NCBI GenBank assembly: GCA_046533895.1 | Contig: JAWDOK010000022.1 | Coordinates: 1-17,843 of the forward strand | Direction of reading: 5' to 3' | DNA from: Acidianus hospitalis | GTDB taxonomy: Archaea; Thermoproteota; Thermoprotei_A; Sulfolobales; Sulfolobaceae | Length of the DNA stretch: 17,843 bases | The notes under the pieces: generated by a model | What the model saw: the letters and a program-made list of their open reading frames with translations, nothing else | Database searches by the model: none | Told to the model about the DNA's origin: nothing | Position numbers and translations under genes: made by a program | Part shown: positions 8,090-14,642 of the stretch, piece after piece | Numbering within the stretch: position 1 is the stretch's first letter | Layout: every line of letters starts with the position of its first letter

Positions 8090-8694
8090 ATTTTCTTCAT
8101 AATTGCATAAAGGTCTTCGTCAACTACGTAGTCCTCGCTAAGATACCAGAATTTCCATTGGTTGGGAGAGAAAAGTTGTATGTACACTTTATTCTTATCA
8201 TTCTTAATAACGTTAACTACGTGAATTCCTTCCTCCTCACTTAGGTTGAAAAATACTTTTCTTCCTCCATAATGTTTAAATAGTGCAAAACTTATTTCCT
8301 CTTTTAATTCATCATTTAGATTTAGCGTTTTACCTTTAATTACGTGTACTTTAGTTTTTCCGCTTATAGTTTCACATAGCGAAATTAACTCACAGTTATT
8401 TATAACCTCGTGTAGTTTTTCTTCAGCTTCTTTTTCTATCTCTTGAACTGTTTTAGCAAATTCGTCCATAGATTTAGGCAAATCGTACTCCACGTGAGAA
8501 GTCACAGAACCGCAGGAAAAATGCAATTTAATTTTTCTCCTAAATTCGCCTCTAATTTTAATTCTTCCAGAGGTTCCGCTGAAACTAAAAGGTGAGTTTG
8601 TGCTCACTGAATACACAAAGCAGTTTGAACTCGAGTATTTTTGTAATAATTTAAAAAGGATACCTTGAATGTAGAACTGTAAGGATAAGTTCAT
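8074..8694 (-). CDS. conserved-looking hypothetical protein, about 206 residues
   Basis: I do not recognise this family. The protein is soluble, without a signal peptide or clear membrane segment. An N-terminal half rich in beta strands (from about F-S-F-S-G-T-S-G-R-I-K-I-R-G) is followed by a charged helix (D-E-F-A-K-T-V-Q-E-I-E-K-E-A-E-E) and a C-terminal alpha/beta part with K-F-W-Y-L-S-E-D-Y. The alternation of a beta sheet and a long helix might suggest a START-like or lipid-binding fold, but that is only an impression. The frame could be opened to an ATG at 8727. I prefer the ATG at 8694 because an AT-rich TATA-like stretch (AATAAATTT on the minus strand, about 8714-8722) then falls about 24 bp upstream, and because 8727 would crowd the divergent gene that starts at 8744. 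The 3' end overlaps treZ by 16 bp. Confidence 0.7.
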   Translation of the reverse strand: MNLSLQFYIQGILFKLLQKYSSSNCFVYSVSTNSPFSFSGTSGRIKIRGEFRRKIKLHFSCGSVTSHVEYDLPKSMDEFAKTVQEIEKEAEEKLHEVINNCELISLCETISGKTKVHVIKGKTLNLNDELKEEISFALFKHYGGRKVFFNLSEEEGIHVVNVIKNDKNKVYIQLFSPNQWKFWYLSEDYVVDEDLYAIMKKIHNSS

Positions 8695-8716
8695 TAATAA
8701 TAATTTACGGAAGAAA

Positions 8717-8723
8717 TTTATTA
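8717..8723 (+). promoter_or_regulatory. TATA box of the LOG-like gene, apparently shared with the divergent gene
   Basis: TTTATTA is centred 24 bp upstream of the ATG at 8744. Read on the other strand, the same AT-rich stretch lies about 26 bp upstream of the preferred start (8694) of the divergent gene, so one short element may drive both directions. Confidence 0.5.
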
Positions 8724-8743
8724 ACATTCAACTTCTGGTTATT

Positions 8744-9262
8744 ATGCAATTAGCAATAGCCGTTCACAGTTCTCTAAATAAAGAATTAGAGGATAAAATA
8801 AAGAGGTTTTTCGAAAATCTCAAGTGTAACCCAACAATCTTAGTTGGAGGTTATTGGGGAGGCATGAAGGTTGTTGTTGACGAGGCTATAATGAAGAAGC
8901 TTAAAGTCGTAGTTATATTGCCAGAAGAAAGGGAAGATGTAGAACTTCCTCCAGACGTTATAAGAATAAACAGTGGCTGTGAATATAGGTGTAGGTCAGT
9001 AATTTTAGTCAGATCGGCAGATTTATTAGTTTCATTAGGTGGCGAAGTAGGTACTACTATAGAAATTTTCATGGCCTATGCAATGGGAAAGAGAGCTTTA
9101 GTTTTGAGCGATACGGGGTTTTCTACTGATAAACTAAAAACTGCTTTCTCAGAATATCTCGATAACAGAAAAGTAATGAAAGTTGAATATTATTCTTCAC
9201 CAGAAGATTTGGCAAAGGAAGTTTGTAAGCCTATAACTCAAATTAAGACGAATTTTGGTTAA
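8744..9262 (+). CDS. TIGR00725/LOG-like Rossmann-fold protein (SLOG superfamily)
   Basis: The 172-residue protein has the layout of the TIGR00725 group of lysine-decarboxylase-like/LOG proteins. A first strand (L-A-I-A-V-H-S-S) is followed by a glycine-rich loop, V-G-G-Y-W-G-G (34-40), then C-R-S with a likely conserved arginine (R84). The signature L-G-G-E-V-G-T-T-I-E (98-107) corresponds to the P-G-G-x-G-T-x-x-E nucleotide-sugar site of LOG phosphoribohydrolases. LOG enzymes cleave nucleoside 5'-monophosphates to base and ribose 5-phosphate. The insertion of one residue between G-G and G-T, and the missing proline, leave the activity open. No signal peptide is present, so it is cytoplasmic. 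It stands alone after a leaderless promoter, and its TAA overlaps that of the convergent protease gene (TTAA, 9259-9262). Confidence 0.8.
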   Translation: MQLAIAVHSSLNKELEDKIKRFFENLKCNPTILVGGYWGGMKVVVDEAIMKKLKVVVILPEEREDVELPPDVIRINSGCEYRCRSVILVRSADLLVSLGGEVGTTIEIFMAYAMGKRALVLSDTGFSTDKLKTAFSEYLDNRKVMKVEYYSSPEDLAKEVCKPITQIKTNFG

Positions 9263-10059
9263 TATTCGTAATTACTGAGATATCTCAACCTTTCACTAAG
9301 AGATGGATGAGTTCTAAACAAACCTCCATTTCCGTAATTGCTTGAAATTATATCATATTTCATTAGCAATATCTGTAATTCAGGAAAGTTCTTTAATACG
9401 TATGAAGGTAACTTATCGCTTAAATATGCTATTTTTATTAGTGCAGTCTCTAGGGGTATTGCATAACTTCTGTCCTTCTTTACTGCTGTAATGTCTGCCC
9501 TTTTCTCAACTCTTCTATGTATAGCAAAAAATAGTGGAAATAAACCAAGAAAGTAGAAAATAACAATTATTGACAGATAACATGAGAAGAAATATATCAA
9601 AAAGGAGTATATTGAGTTAATTCCTATTATTGACAATATCAGTACTTCTGGATCATGGTTTTTTAAGTGCGAAATTTCATGTGCAATTACCGCTTCTAAT
9701 TCTTGATCATTTAATAAGTCTAATAAAGGCGAAGTTACTGCCATTCCTCTGAAAAAAATATTACCGAAAGCTAAAGCATTAGGAAAGTCTACATAAGATA
9801 TGTATACCCTAGGAGTTTTTACTCCAAATTTTTTTGAAACTTTATCAACTACTTCTACTAATCCTTCTCCTCCTTTTCTCATCTTAAGGAGTGCTATCAT
9901 TGTAAACGGAGAAATAAAATACCAAAGTCCAAATATCATAATAATTTGAAAGATATAAAAGAACGGTATGCTTACAACTATAGAAGAAACTATAACGTCA
10001 ATAACTGCAATCGATGCAAAAGATATTATGTAATATCTTAGCCAATATCTAGTTACCAT
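9259..10059 (-). CDS. HtpX-like membrane zinc metalloprotease (peptidase M48)
   Basis: This 266-residue integral membrane protein has two N-terminal hydrophobic segments (about 9-31 and 33-57) and a further hydrophobic region (about 139-179) after the active site. The zinc motif H-E-I-S-H is at 127-131 within A-V-I-A-H-E-I-S-H-L-K-N-H-D. The third ligand is probably E185 in V-E-K-R-A-D, and T-H-P-S-L-S-E-R-L near the C-terminus (250-258) is the usual M48 tail motif. All residues expected for an active enzyme are there. By family, it would degrade misfolded or damaged membrane proteins with its site facing the cytoplasm. It is a bit shorter than typical HtpX (about 280-320). The ATG at 10059 has AT-rich sequence in the promoter position. 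It is transcribed alone. Confidence 0.9.
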   Translation of the reverse strand: MVTRYWLRYYIISFASIAVIDVIVSSIVVSIPFFYIFQIIMIFGLWYFISPFTMIALLKMRKGGEGLVEVVDKVSKKFGVKTPRVYISYVDFPNALAFGNIFFRGMAVTSPLLDLLNDQELEAVIAHEISHLKNHDPEVLILSIIGINSIYSFLIYFFSCYLSIIVIFYFLGLFPLFFAIHRRVEKRADITAVKKDRSYAIPLETALIKIAYLSDKLPSYVLKNFPELQILLMKYDIISSNYGNGGLFRTHPSLSERLRYLSNYEY

Positions 10060-10079
10060 GTGATATTCTTCAAATAAAA

Positions 10080-10089
10080 GGTAATATTT
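10080..10089 (-). promoter_or_regulatory. TATA-like box for the M48 protease gene
   Basis: On the minus strand AAATATTACC lies about 25 bp upstream of the ATG at 10059. A second candidate, CTTTTATTT, is nearer (about 18 bp), so the choice is uncertain. Confidence 0.3.
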
Positions 10090-10172
10090 TTGCCTTAAAT
10101 TTCTAGCAACTTTTTATGTCAAATCAAAATACTATATACTAATTTTTATTATGTTTATATATTAGTAGATGA

Positions 10173-10182
10173 CTTTAAATTT
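10173..10182 (+). promoter_or_regulatory. TATA box of the 47-residue small gene
   Basis: CTTTAAATTT lies about 36 bp upstream of the ATG at 10214. That implies a leader of about ten bases, just long enough to carry the GGTGA ribosome site at 10204-10208. Confidence 0.4.
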
Positions 10183-10203
10183 TCACAGTAGTATATTATA
10201 TAT

Positions 10204-10208
10204 GGTGA
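10204..10208 (+). promoter_or_regulatory. ribosome binding site GGTGA that fixes the 10214 start
   Basis: GGTGA matches the Sulfolobales anti-Shine-Dalgarno sequence and sits 5 nt before the ATG at 10214. Another ATG at 10210 opens a frame of only nine codons, so the site points to 10214. Few genes in this window show such a motif. Confidence 0.55.
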
Positions 10209-10213
10209 TATGA

Positions 10214-10357
10214 ATGAAGGCATTATCAAAGAAAGTTGAGATTGCTTATGATGAGCTTCCAGAGGAATACTTAAAGAACGAATTCCCAGAGATATATGAA
10301 AGCTATAAGAAGAGAAAAGAGATAGCTTCCGATTTACTACTCTATTTGAGGAACTAA
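10214..10357 (+). CDS. 47-residue small hypothetical protein
   Basis: The reading frame runs from an ATG with a good GGTGA ribosome site to TAA at 10355-10357. The protein is highly charged (about 11 K/R and 10 D/E), with no cysteine and no membrane segment. It seems mostly helical: a lysine-rich start, then an acidic stretch D-E-L-P-E-E-Y-L, then Y-K-K-R-K-E-I-A and a leucine-rich tail L-L-L-Y-L-R-N. It could be a small DNA- or RNA-associated protein or an antitoxin-like partner of the next gene, which starts 43 nt downstream on the same strand, but I recognise no family. Support for it being real comes from the ribosome site, the TATA box and the balanced composition. Confidence 0.6.
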   Translation: MKALSKKVEIAYDELPEEYLKNEFPEIYESYKKRKEIASDLLLYLRN

Positions 10358-10400
10358 ATTATTTTGGCCAAGTGACTAATTTTTAAGCAAAAAGTATGTC

Positions 10401-10727
10401 ATGCAATTAAATCTTGCAGAAGTAGTTTCTAATATATTTCCTATCACGAGAGATGAAATTGAACGAATTTATATTAATAAAAATAAATTTATTGTGGTCA
10501 TATATGATTTTTCCACTTCCAAATCAAGGAAGTATGAAGGAGAACTAAAAAGAAATAAAATAATATTTTGGAGAAACAAAATTAAATTGCAAGTACCTTT
10601 AAAGGGCGTCAGGTTATTAAGAAAACCTATAGAGGTTGGTAAATTAGATGAGTTTGAAATATGGGAAATTAAAGGTGATGAAAAACTACCAAGTTTTCCT
10701 TTAGAAATGTCTGTTATTAGTTCATAA
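10401..10727 (+). CDS. hypothetical protein, 108 residues
   Basis: I do not recognise this protein. It is soluble, basic in the middle, and predicted to be largely beta: F-I-V-V-I-Y-D-F (residues about 30-37), K-I-I-F-W-R-N and K-L-Q-V-P-L-K-G-V-R-L-L are strand-like. It ends with an acidic segment, F-E-I-W-E-I-K-G-D-E-K. It follows the 47-residue gene by 43 nt, so the two may be cotranscribed, although an AT-rich stretch TTTTTAAG about 20 bp before its ATG could serve as its own weak promoter. There is no ribosome site. The 3' end overlaps the convergent gene by 6 bp. Confidence 0.65.
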   Translation: MQLNLAEVVSNIFPITRDEIERIYINKNKFIVVIYDFSTSKSRKYEGELKRNKIIFWRNKIKLQVPLKGVRLLRKPIEVGKLDEFEIWEIKGDEKLPSFPLEMSVISS

Positions 10728-11585
10728 TTTTTTCCTAATTTCGTTACGAACTTCTTCTTTAAACTTCTTTATTCCTTCCACGTTCCTAGGAGTTAAAACG
10801 AATTGTGCATTACCTTCAAAGCTTACTGTAATTCCTACTTTCCCTACCGTCCTCACACCCGTATCTATTTGCAAAACTTCCTTATCCTTATAGCTCTGAA
10901 TATTATTTATGTTAACGTATTCCCTTTTGTCCGATACTAAAACGTGAATATCTACCCCTGGATTAGGATGATATAATATCTCTACAATTTTAGAATCAAC
11001 GTTAAGTACAAAGGAGTCTATTAATTTTCCTCCCATTTCTATTATTGCCTCTATTACCTTAGTTAGAACCCACTGAGAGTAAATTTCTTCACTGTAAGAA
11101 TTTAAAACCCTAACTCTCTCCTGCGGTATAGGCCTTAGCATTGCGTCAATTTCTGCTTCTATAGTATTAACAACAGGTAACCTTAATCTTAACTTTTGAA
11201 CACTACTCTTTATTTCCTCCTCAAGTGGAGCAACTCTCCTAAAGGTAAATAATGGCGTCCTTTCAATTCCAAATAATCTAGGTCTTAGCTGTACTAAAGG
11301 TGAAGGTGTTAAAGTTTTACTTATCATTAAATCAAACGATAAATCCCTTCCTAAAATGTTAGGTCTTGTGAATCTGAAGAGCTTAGGCTTTGGATTATAA
11401 TTTACATAATATCCATTCGTTATCTCATTTTCTGGGACTTCCCACAATACTAGAGACCTATTTCCTAATGAAATTGATCCTACTTTTCTTGCTCCTTCAA
11501 GTTGCGAAACGTGAACTACTTCATTTCCTCTCATGAAGTAAGTAAACCAACTATCTTCTCCGTAAACCTCTTCCACAGTTACCAT
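10722..11585 (-). CDS. hypothetical protein, about 287 residues
   Basis: I do not recognise the family. The protein is soluble, without signal peptide, membrane segment or cysteine. The N-terminal half is beta-rich and contains several arginine-proline stretches (L-R-P-R-L-F-G, L-R-P-I-P-Q-E-R). A central helical part (Y-S-Q-W-V-L-T-K-V-I-E-A-I-I-E-M-G-G) is followed by an alpha/beta C-terminal region with a basic end (E-I-R-K-K-L). The frame extends to a TTG at 11612. I prefer the ATG at 11585, because TTG lacks both a ribosome site and a TATA box, while an AT-rich box (11601-11609, minus strand) lies about 20 bp before the ATG. The upstream ecfT-like gene ends at 11629 on the same strand, so cotranscription is possible. 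The 3' ends overlap the neighbour by 6 bp. Confidence 0.7.
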   Translation of the reverse strand: MVTVEEVYGEDSWFTYFMRGNEVVHVSQLEGARKVGSISLGNRSLVLWEVPENEITNGYYVNYNPKPKLFRFTRPNILGRDLSFDLMISKTLTPSPLVQLRPRLFGIERTPLFTFRRVAPLEEEIKSSVQKLRLRLPVVNTIEAEIDAMLRPIPQERVRVLNSYSEEIYSQWVLTKVIEAIIEMGGKLIDSFVLNVDSKIVEILYHPNPGVDIHVLVSDKREYVNINNIQSYKDKEVLQIDTGVRTVGKVGITVSFEGNAQFVLTPRNVEGIKKFKEEVRNEIRKKL

Positions 11586-11628
11586 GTAAGGTCTGTAAAA
11601 TATTATATTCAAAGTTTAAACGATTAAT

Positions 11629-12516
11629 TCATGAGAAGGAAATATAGAAGAATATTATTGAAATAAAAAGCAGTAAATAATCTATTAAATGAAAACCTAT
11701 TTTTACTAAAGAAGTTCTATTTTTCTTACTCATGTATCCTCTCGTTTCCAACGCTATTGCTAAGTTCCTAGAACCTTTAATTATATACACAAATACTGGC
11801 AAAATGACTGCTATTAGAGCATAAAGTTGGTGAAATAGCCTAATTGGGAGCGGTTTTCCGTAACCTAAACCCCTTAATATGGTCATTTTATATGAGGTCT
11901 CCATATTTTGTAGTGCTTGAGGAATTACTTTTACGAAAACTGAAAATATTAACGTTATTGCTAAAGGTATTTTAAGTTCAGAAAAAGCCCTAATTACCTC
12001 TGACGTATTAGTGGTTGCAATAAAAACAAAGCCTAAAAGCGTTATATATAACGTCGGAGAATATAGAGAAAACAAAATACCGTGAAACAAGGAAGAGCAA
12101 GTTACGACTGTAGAATATCCAAAGATTCTTGCAATCCCACGCGGCCAAGTGTAAATTATATTCCCATAGTAATAGAACGAATTAATCTCTACCCATGCTG
12201 TAATAAGCAAATACGCTCCTACATAGTAGGCTAGGCATTTGATTTTATTCCTTAATATCAGAAAAATTGTAGAAAGTAGTAAAAAAGGAAAAAGAATTGC
12301 TAGAATCAAAATATGTAGCTGAAGAATTGTATAAAATCCTCTGGTCAAAAATACAAATAATCCTATCTCAAATAATATCTTACTTAAAGGGTTAACAACA
12401 ATTTTTCTTCTCTCATATTTAACTATTTCAGCTAATCCTCCGTAACCTAGTTTTATCATTAAAAATATTGTAACAAAATAAACTACTGGCAATAAGAGAT
12501 ACTGTATGTAAGTCAC
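11629..12516 (-). CDS. EcfT/CbiQ-family membrane protein of an energy-coupling factor transporter
   Basis: The 295-residue protein has about six to seven hydrophobic segments (roughly 5-24, 48-70, 72-90, 95-118, 155-170, 183-200, 228-246, 274-294). It carries the two arginine-containing coupling motifs of EcfT in the cytoplasmic region: I-L-R-G (213-216) and A-L-E-T-R-G-Y (255-261). The intervening R-L-F-H-Q-L-Y-A-L-I helix is also typical. EcfT connects the ATPases EcfA/EcfA' to a substrate-binding S component for vitamin or metal uptake. Neither the ATPase nor an S component is next to it, so partners must be encoded elsewhere. The start is a GTG at 12516, 25 bp downstream of a TATA-like ATTTAATT, consistent with a leaderless mRNA. 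Confidence 0.75.
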   Translation of the reverse strand: MTYIQYLLLPVVYFVTIFLMIKLGYGGLAEIVKYERRKIVVNPLSKILFEIGLFVFLTRGFYTILQLHILILAILFPFLLLSTIFLILRNKIKCLAYYVGAYLLITAWVEINSFYYYGNIIYTWPRGIARIFGYSTVVTCSSLFHGILFSLYSPTLYITLLGFVFIATTNTSEVIRAFSELKIPLAITLIFSVFVKVIPQALQNMETSYKMTILRGLGYGKPLPIRLFHQLYALIAVILPVFVYIIKGSRNLAIALETRGYMSKKNRTSLVKIGFHLIDYLLLFISIIFFYISFS

Positions 12517-12536
12517 AATTCAGTTAAGGCGAAGAG

Positions 12537-12544
12537 AATTAAAT
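12537..12544 (-). promoter_or_regulatory. TATA box of the EcfT-like gene
   Basis: On the minus strand ATTTAATT is centred 25 bp upstream of the GTG at 12516 and supports that start. Confidence 0.45.
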
Positions 12545-12569
12545 ATTTTATGAAAGCTTTAATGGTAAG

Positions 12570-12577
12570 TTTTATTA
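12570..12577 (+). promoter_or_regulatory. TATA box of the MFS-MarR-MFS unit
   Basis: TTTTATTA is centred about 38 bp upstream of the ATG at 12611, giving a predicted transcript start near 12600 and a leader of about ten bases. The imperfect inverted repeat AGTTTG/CGAACT (12592-12597, 12602-12607) spans that start and might be an operator for the MarR protein encoded downstream. Confidence 0.4.
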
Positions 12578-12610
12578 GTTAGCCGTCAAAAAGTTTGTAT
12601 CCGAACTAAA

Positions 12611-14287
12611 ATGAACAGGAAGAAATTACTAGCTTTAACTAATACTAGCATAGGAATTTTCATGGCATTTGCTAATTACAATATGATAATAATTGCCTTA
12701 CCTGCTATATTTAAAGGCTTGAACTTTAACCCAACAAGCCCAGACTCTTTAGGATACTTAATTTGGGTAATCTTAGGTTACATGGTTGTCACTGCGTCAC
12801 TAGTAGTAACCTTTGGGAGAATTTCTGACTTAAAAGGTAGAGCGAGGCTTTATACGATAGGTTTTCTAATATTTGCAATTGCTTCCACGTTATTGGCATC
12901 CATTACTTCAACGGGTAATTTAGGAGTAATGGAAATGATAATCTTTAGGCTATTGCAGGGAGTCGGAGGAGGATTATTAATGGTGAATAGCACTGCAGTA
13001 CTTACTGATTACTTCGACAAGAAAGAACTAGGGAAAGCCTTAGGGTTAAATCAAGTTGCAGGTTTAGTAGGAGGGGTTGCAGGTTTAATAATAGGCGGGA
13101 TCTTATCCATTTATAACTGGAGATTCATATTCGTTTTCAGTGCAGTTGTAGGAATTATAGGGACTATCTGGTCAGCATTAACTCTTAAGGATATTCAAAA
13201 GCCCATTAAGAGGTCAATAGATGTAATTGGAAATACTTTATTCGCCCTAGGCATTACGATTCTTCTAATTTCAGTAACTTACGGGCTTTTACCTTATAAT
13301 AGCCAACCACTGGGCTGGAGCAATCCTTGGGTAATTGCTGGGATACTAGTTTCAGTCGGACTAATAAGCTCTTTCGTCTTTATTGAAAGAAAAGTTAAAG
13401 ATCCTATGTTTGACCTTTCCTTGTTTAAGAATAAAGATTTCTCTACCTCTAACACTGCTAACATGATAGCGTCATTAGCTAGACAAGGAATTCTATTAAT
13501 GCTCCTAGTCTTATTACAAGGTATTTGGCTACCTTTACACGGAGTACCTTACTGCGATACTCCATTTTGGGCTGGAATCGATTTAATACCTAATGTTTTA
13601 GGATTTGCAGTATTTGGCCCAATTAGCGGTATACTTTCAGACAGATATGGAGGAAAAATACTTACAAGCATTGGCTTAACAATTAGCGGTATAGGTTTTC
13701 TCTTACTAACATTATTACCTTATAATTTTAACTTATACGAATTCTTTGCAATAACTTTTATTCAAGGTGCAGGGATGGGATTATTTACTGCCCCAAACAC
13801 TGCAGATATGATGGCTTCAGTACCCATTAATAAAAGGGGTTCTGCATCTGGAATGAGAGCTGCTCTTCAGAATACTGCCTCAGCTTTCAGCGTAGTATTT
13901 TACTTTAGCATATTAATTTCAGCAATGACAGGAAGTTTGGATTCCTCAATATCTTCTGCACTCTCCTCATATGGAATTCACGTTAATGCAAGTATCCCTG
14001 CCTCAGTTGTAATATTCTCTGCATTATTAGGTTATGATCCTTTATCTGCATTCTCCTCATCTCTTCCGCATTCGATAGCAGCAAAGATTGATAATCCCCA
14101 ATTCTTCGTGACAGCAATTGCCCCTTCGTTTATGAGTTCACTAAGGTTAACACTTTATATTTCCGCCGGATTACTTTTCATGTCAGCATTAATTTCCGCA
14201 TTTAGAGAGAGTGGTAGAGTTGGAAGATTGGGAAATAGTACTCAAAGGGAACAGAAAGCTGAGAGATCTATTGCAAAAGGAAGCTGA
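12611..14287 (+). CDS. MFS multidrug exporter, 14-TM DHA2 (EmrB/QacA-like) family
   Basis: This 558-residue integral membrane protein has about fourteen hydrophobic segments, the length and number typical of DHA2 drug:H+ antiporters. Motif A is G-R-I-S-D-L-K-G-R-A-R-L (69-80). R113 followed by L-L-Q-G-V-G-G-G (114-121) is the motif B region. Motif C, the antiporter signature, is seen around 150-164 (A-G-L-V-G-G-V-A-G-L-I-I-G-G). A long poorly hydrophobic loop lies between the last two membrane segments (about 440-510). The hydrophilic tail of about 28 residues is encoded where the marR-like gene begins in another frame. The substrate is unknown. Linkage with a MarR gene resembles the BldR locus of S. 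solfataricus (an MFS gene just before a MarR gene) as I remember it, which suggests export of aromatic compounds. Confidence 0.9.
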   Translation: MNRKKLLALTNTSIGIFMAFANYNMIIIALPAIFKGLNFNPTSPDSLGYLIWVILGYMVVTASLVVTFGRISDLKGRARLYTIGFLIFAIASTLLASITSTGNLGVMEMIIFRLLQGVGGGLLMVNSTAVLTDYFDKKELGKALGLNQVAGLVGGVAGLIIGGILSIYNWRFIFVFSAVVGIIGTIWSALTLKDIQKPIKRSIDVIGNTLFALGITILLISVTYGLLPYNSQPLGWSNPWVIAGILVSVGLISSFVFIERKVKDPMFDLSLFKNKDFSTSNTANMIASLARQGILLMLLVLLQGIWLPLHGVPYCDTPFWAGIDLIPNVLGFAVFGPISGILSDRYGGKILTSIGLTISGIGFLLLTLLPYNFNLYEFFAITFIQGAGMGLFTAPNTADMMASVPINKRGSASGMRAALQNTASAFSVVFYFSILISAMTGSLDSSISSALSSYGIHVNASIPASVVIFSALLGYDPLSAFSSSLPHSIAAKIDNPQFFVTAIAPSFMSSLRLTLYISAGLLFMSALISAFRESGRVGRLGNSTQREQKAERSIAKGS

Positions 14288-14642
14288 AAAGAGAGGGCTT
14301 TCCTATACTGAAGTTTCCACTCTGTATTTTTTAAAGGGTGGAGAAAAGAACGTTAGTAGCTTGGCAGAATTTGTAGGAGTGAATAAGTCGACAATGGTTG
14401 AAATTCTTGACAAATTGGAAAATGAGGGACTGATAACCAGAAGTAGAGATGAAAAAGATAGAAGAGTTGTTTTAGTTAAAATAACTCAAAAAGGGCTTGA
14501 AGAACTTGAGAACGTTAGGCAAGGTTATAAGAATTTAATAAAGGACATTCTATCAAGATCTGAAGGTAACATTATAAAATTCTTCCAGATAGTTATGGAA
14601 GAGGTATCCTCAAAGGAGAAAGCAAGCAATGTCCAAAAATGA
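14211..14642 (+). CDS. MarR-family winged helix-turn-helix regulator (BldR-like context)
   Basis: This 143-residue protein is of usual MarR length. Helix 1 (about 5-28) is followed by L-S-Y-T-E-V-S-T-L-Y-F-L-K (30-42) and the HTH with recognition helix V-N-K-S-T-M-V-E-I-L-D-K-L-E-N-E-G-L (58-75). The wing is R-S-R-D-E-K-D-R-R-V-V-L-V-K-I-T (77-92), ending with the typical T-x-x-G-x-E motif and a dimerisation helix. The D-x-R of the wing, which contacts DNA in this family, is present (D83, R84). The GTG at 14211 lies 77 nt inside the exporter gene in another frame; starting only after the exporter stop would remove helix 1. It probably represses or activates its own operon in response to an aromatic or antimicrobial ligand. 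It overlaps the next gene by 14 nt. Confidence 0.9.
   Translation: MVELEDWEIVLKGNRKLRDLLQKEAEKRGLSYTEVSTLYFLKGGEKNVSSLAEFVGVNKSTMVEILDKLENEGLITRSRDEKDRRVVLVKITQKGLEELENVRQGYKNLIKDILSRSEGNIIKFFQIVMEEVSSKEKASNVQK
14615..14618 (+). promoter_or_regulatory. internal ribosome site GGAG for the second MFS gene
   Basis: GGAG lies 10 nt before the ATG at 14629, inside the marR-like gene. It supports internal initiation in a polycistronic mRNA, unlike the leaderless first genes of transcripts in this window. Confidence 0.4.

Noticed and set aside
8851..9072. Minus-strand open frame inside the LOG-like gene
   Set aside because: The serine/threonine-rich translation is the mirror of a real coding region, without initiation signals.
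9831..10059. Signal peptide of a secreted protease at the N-terminus of the M48 protein
   Set aside because: The two hydrophobic segments and the HtpX-like layout indicate an integral membrane protein with a cytoplasmic active site rather than a secreted enzyme.
10131..10167. Short inverted repeat TACTAAT/ATTAGTA in the gap before the 47-residue gene
   Set aside because: Seven pairs in very AT-rich DNA with a 17-base loop; chance is a sufficient explanation and it is not placed relative to any promoter.
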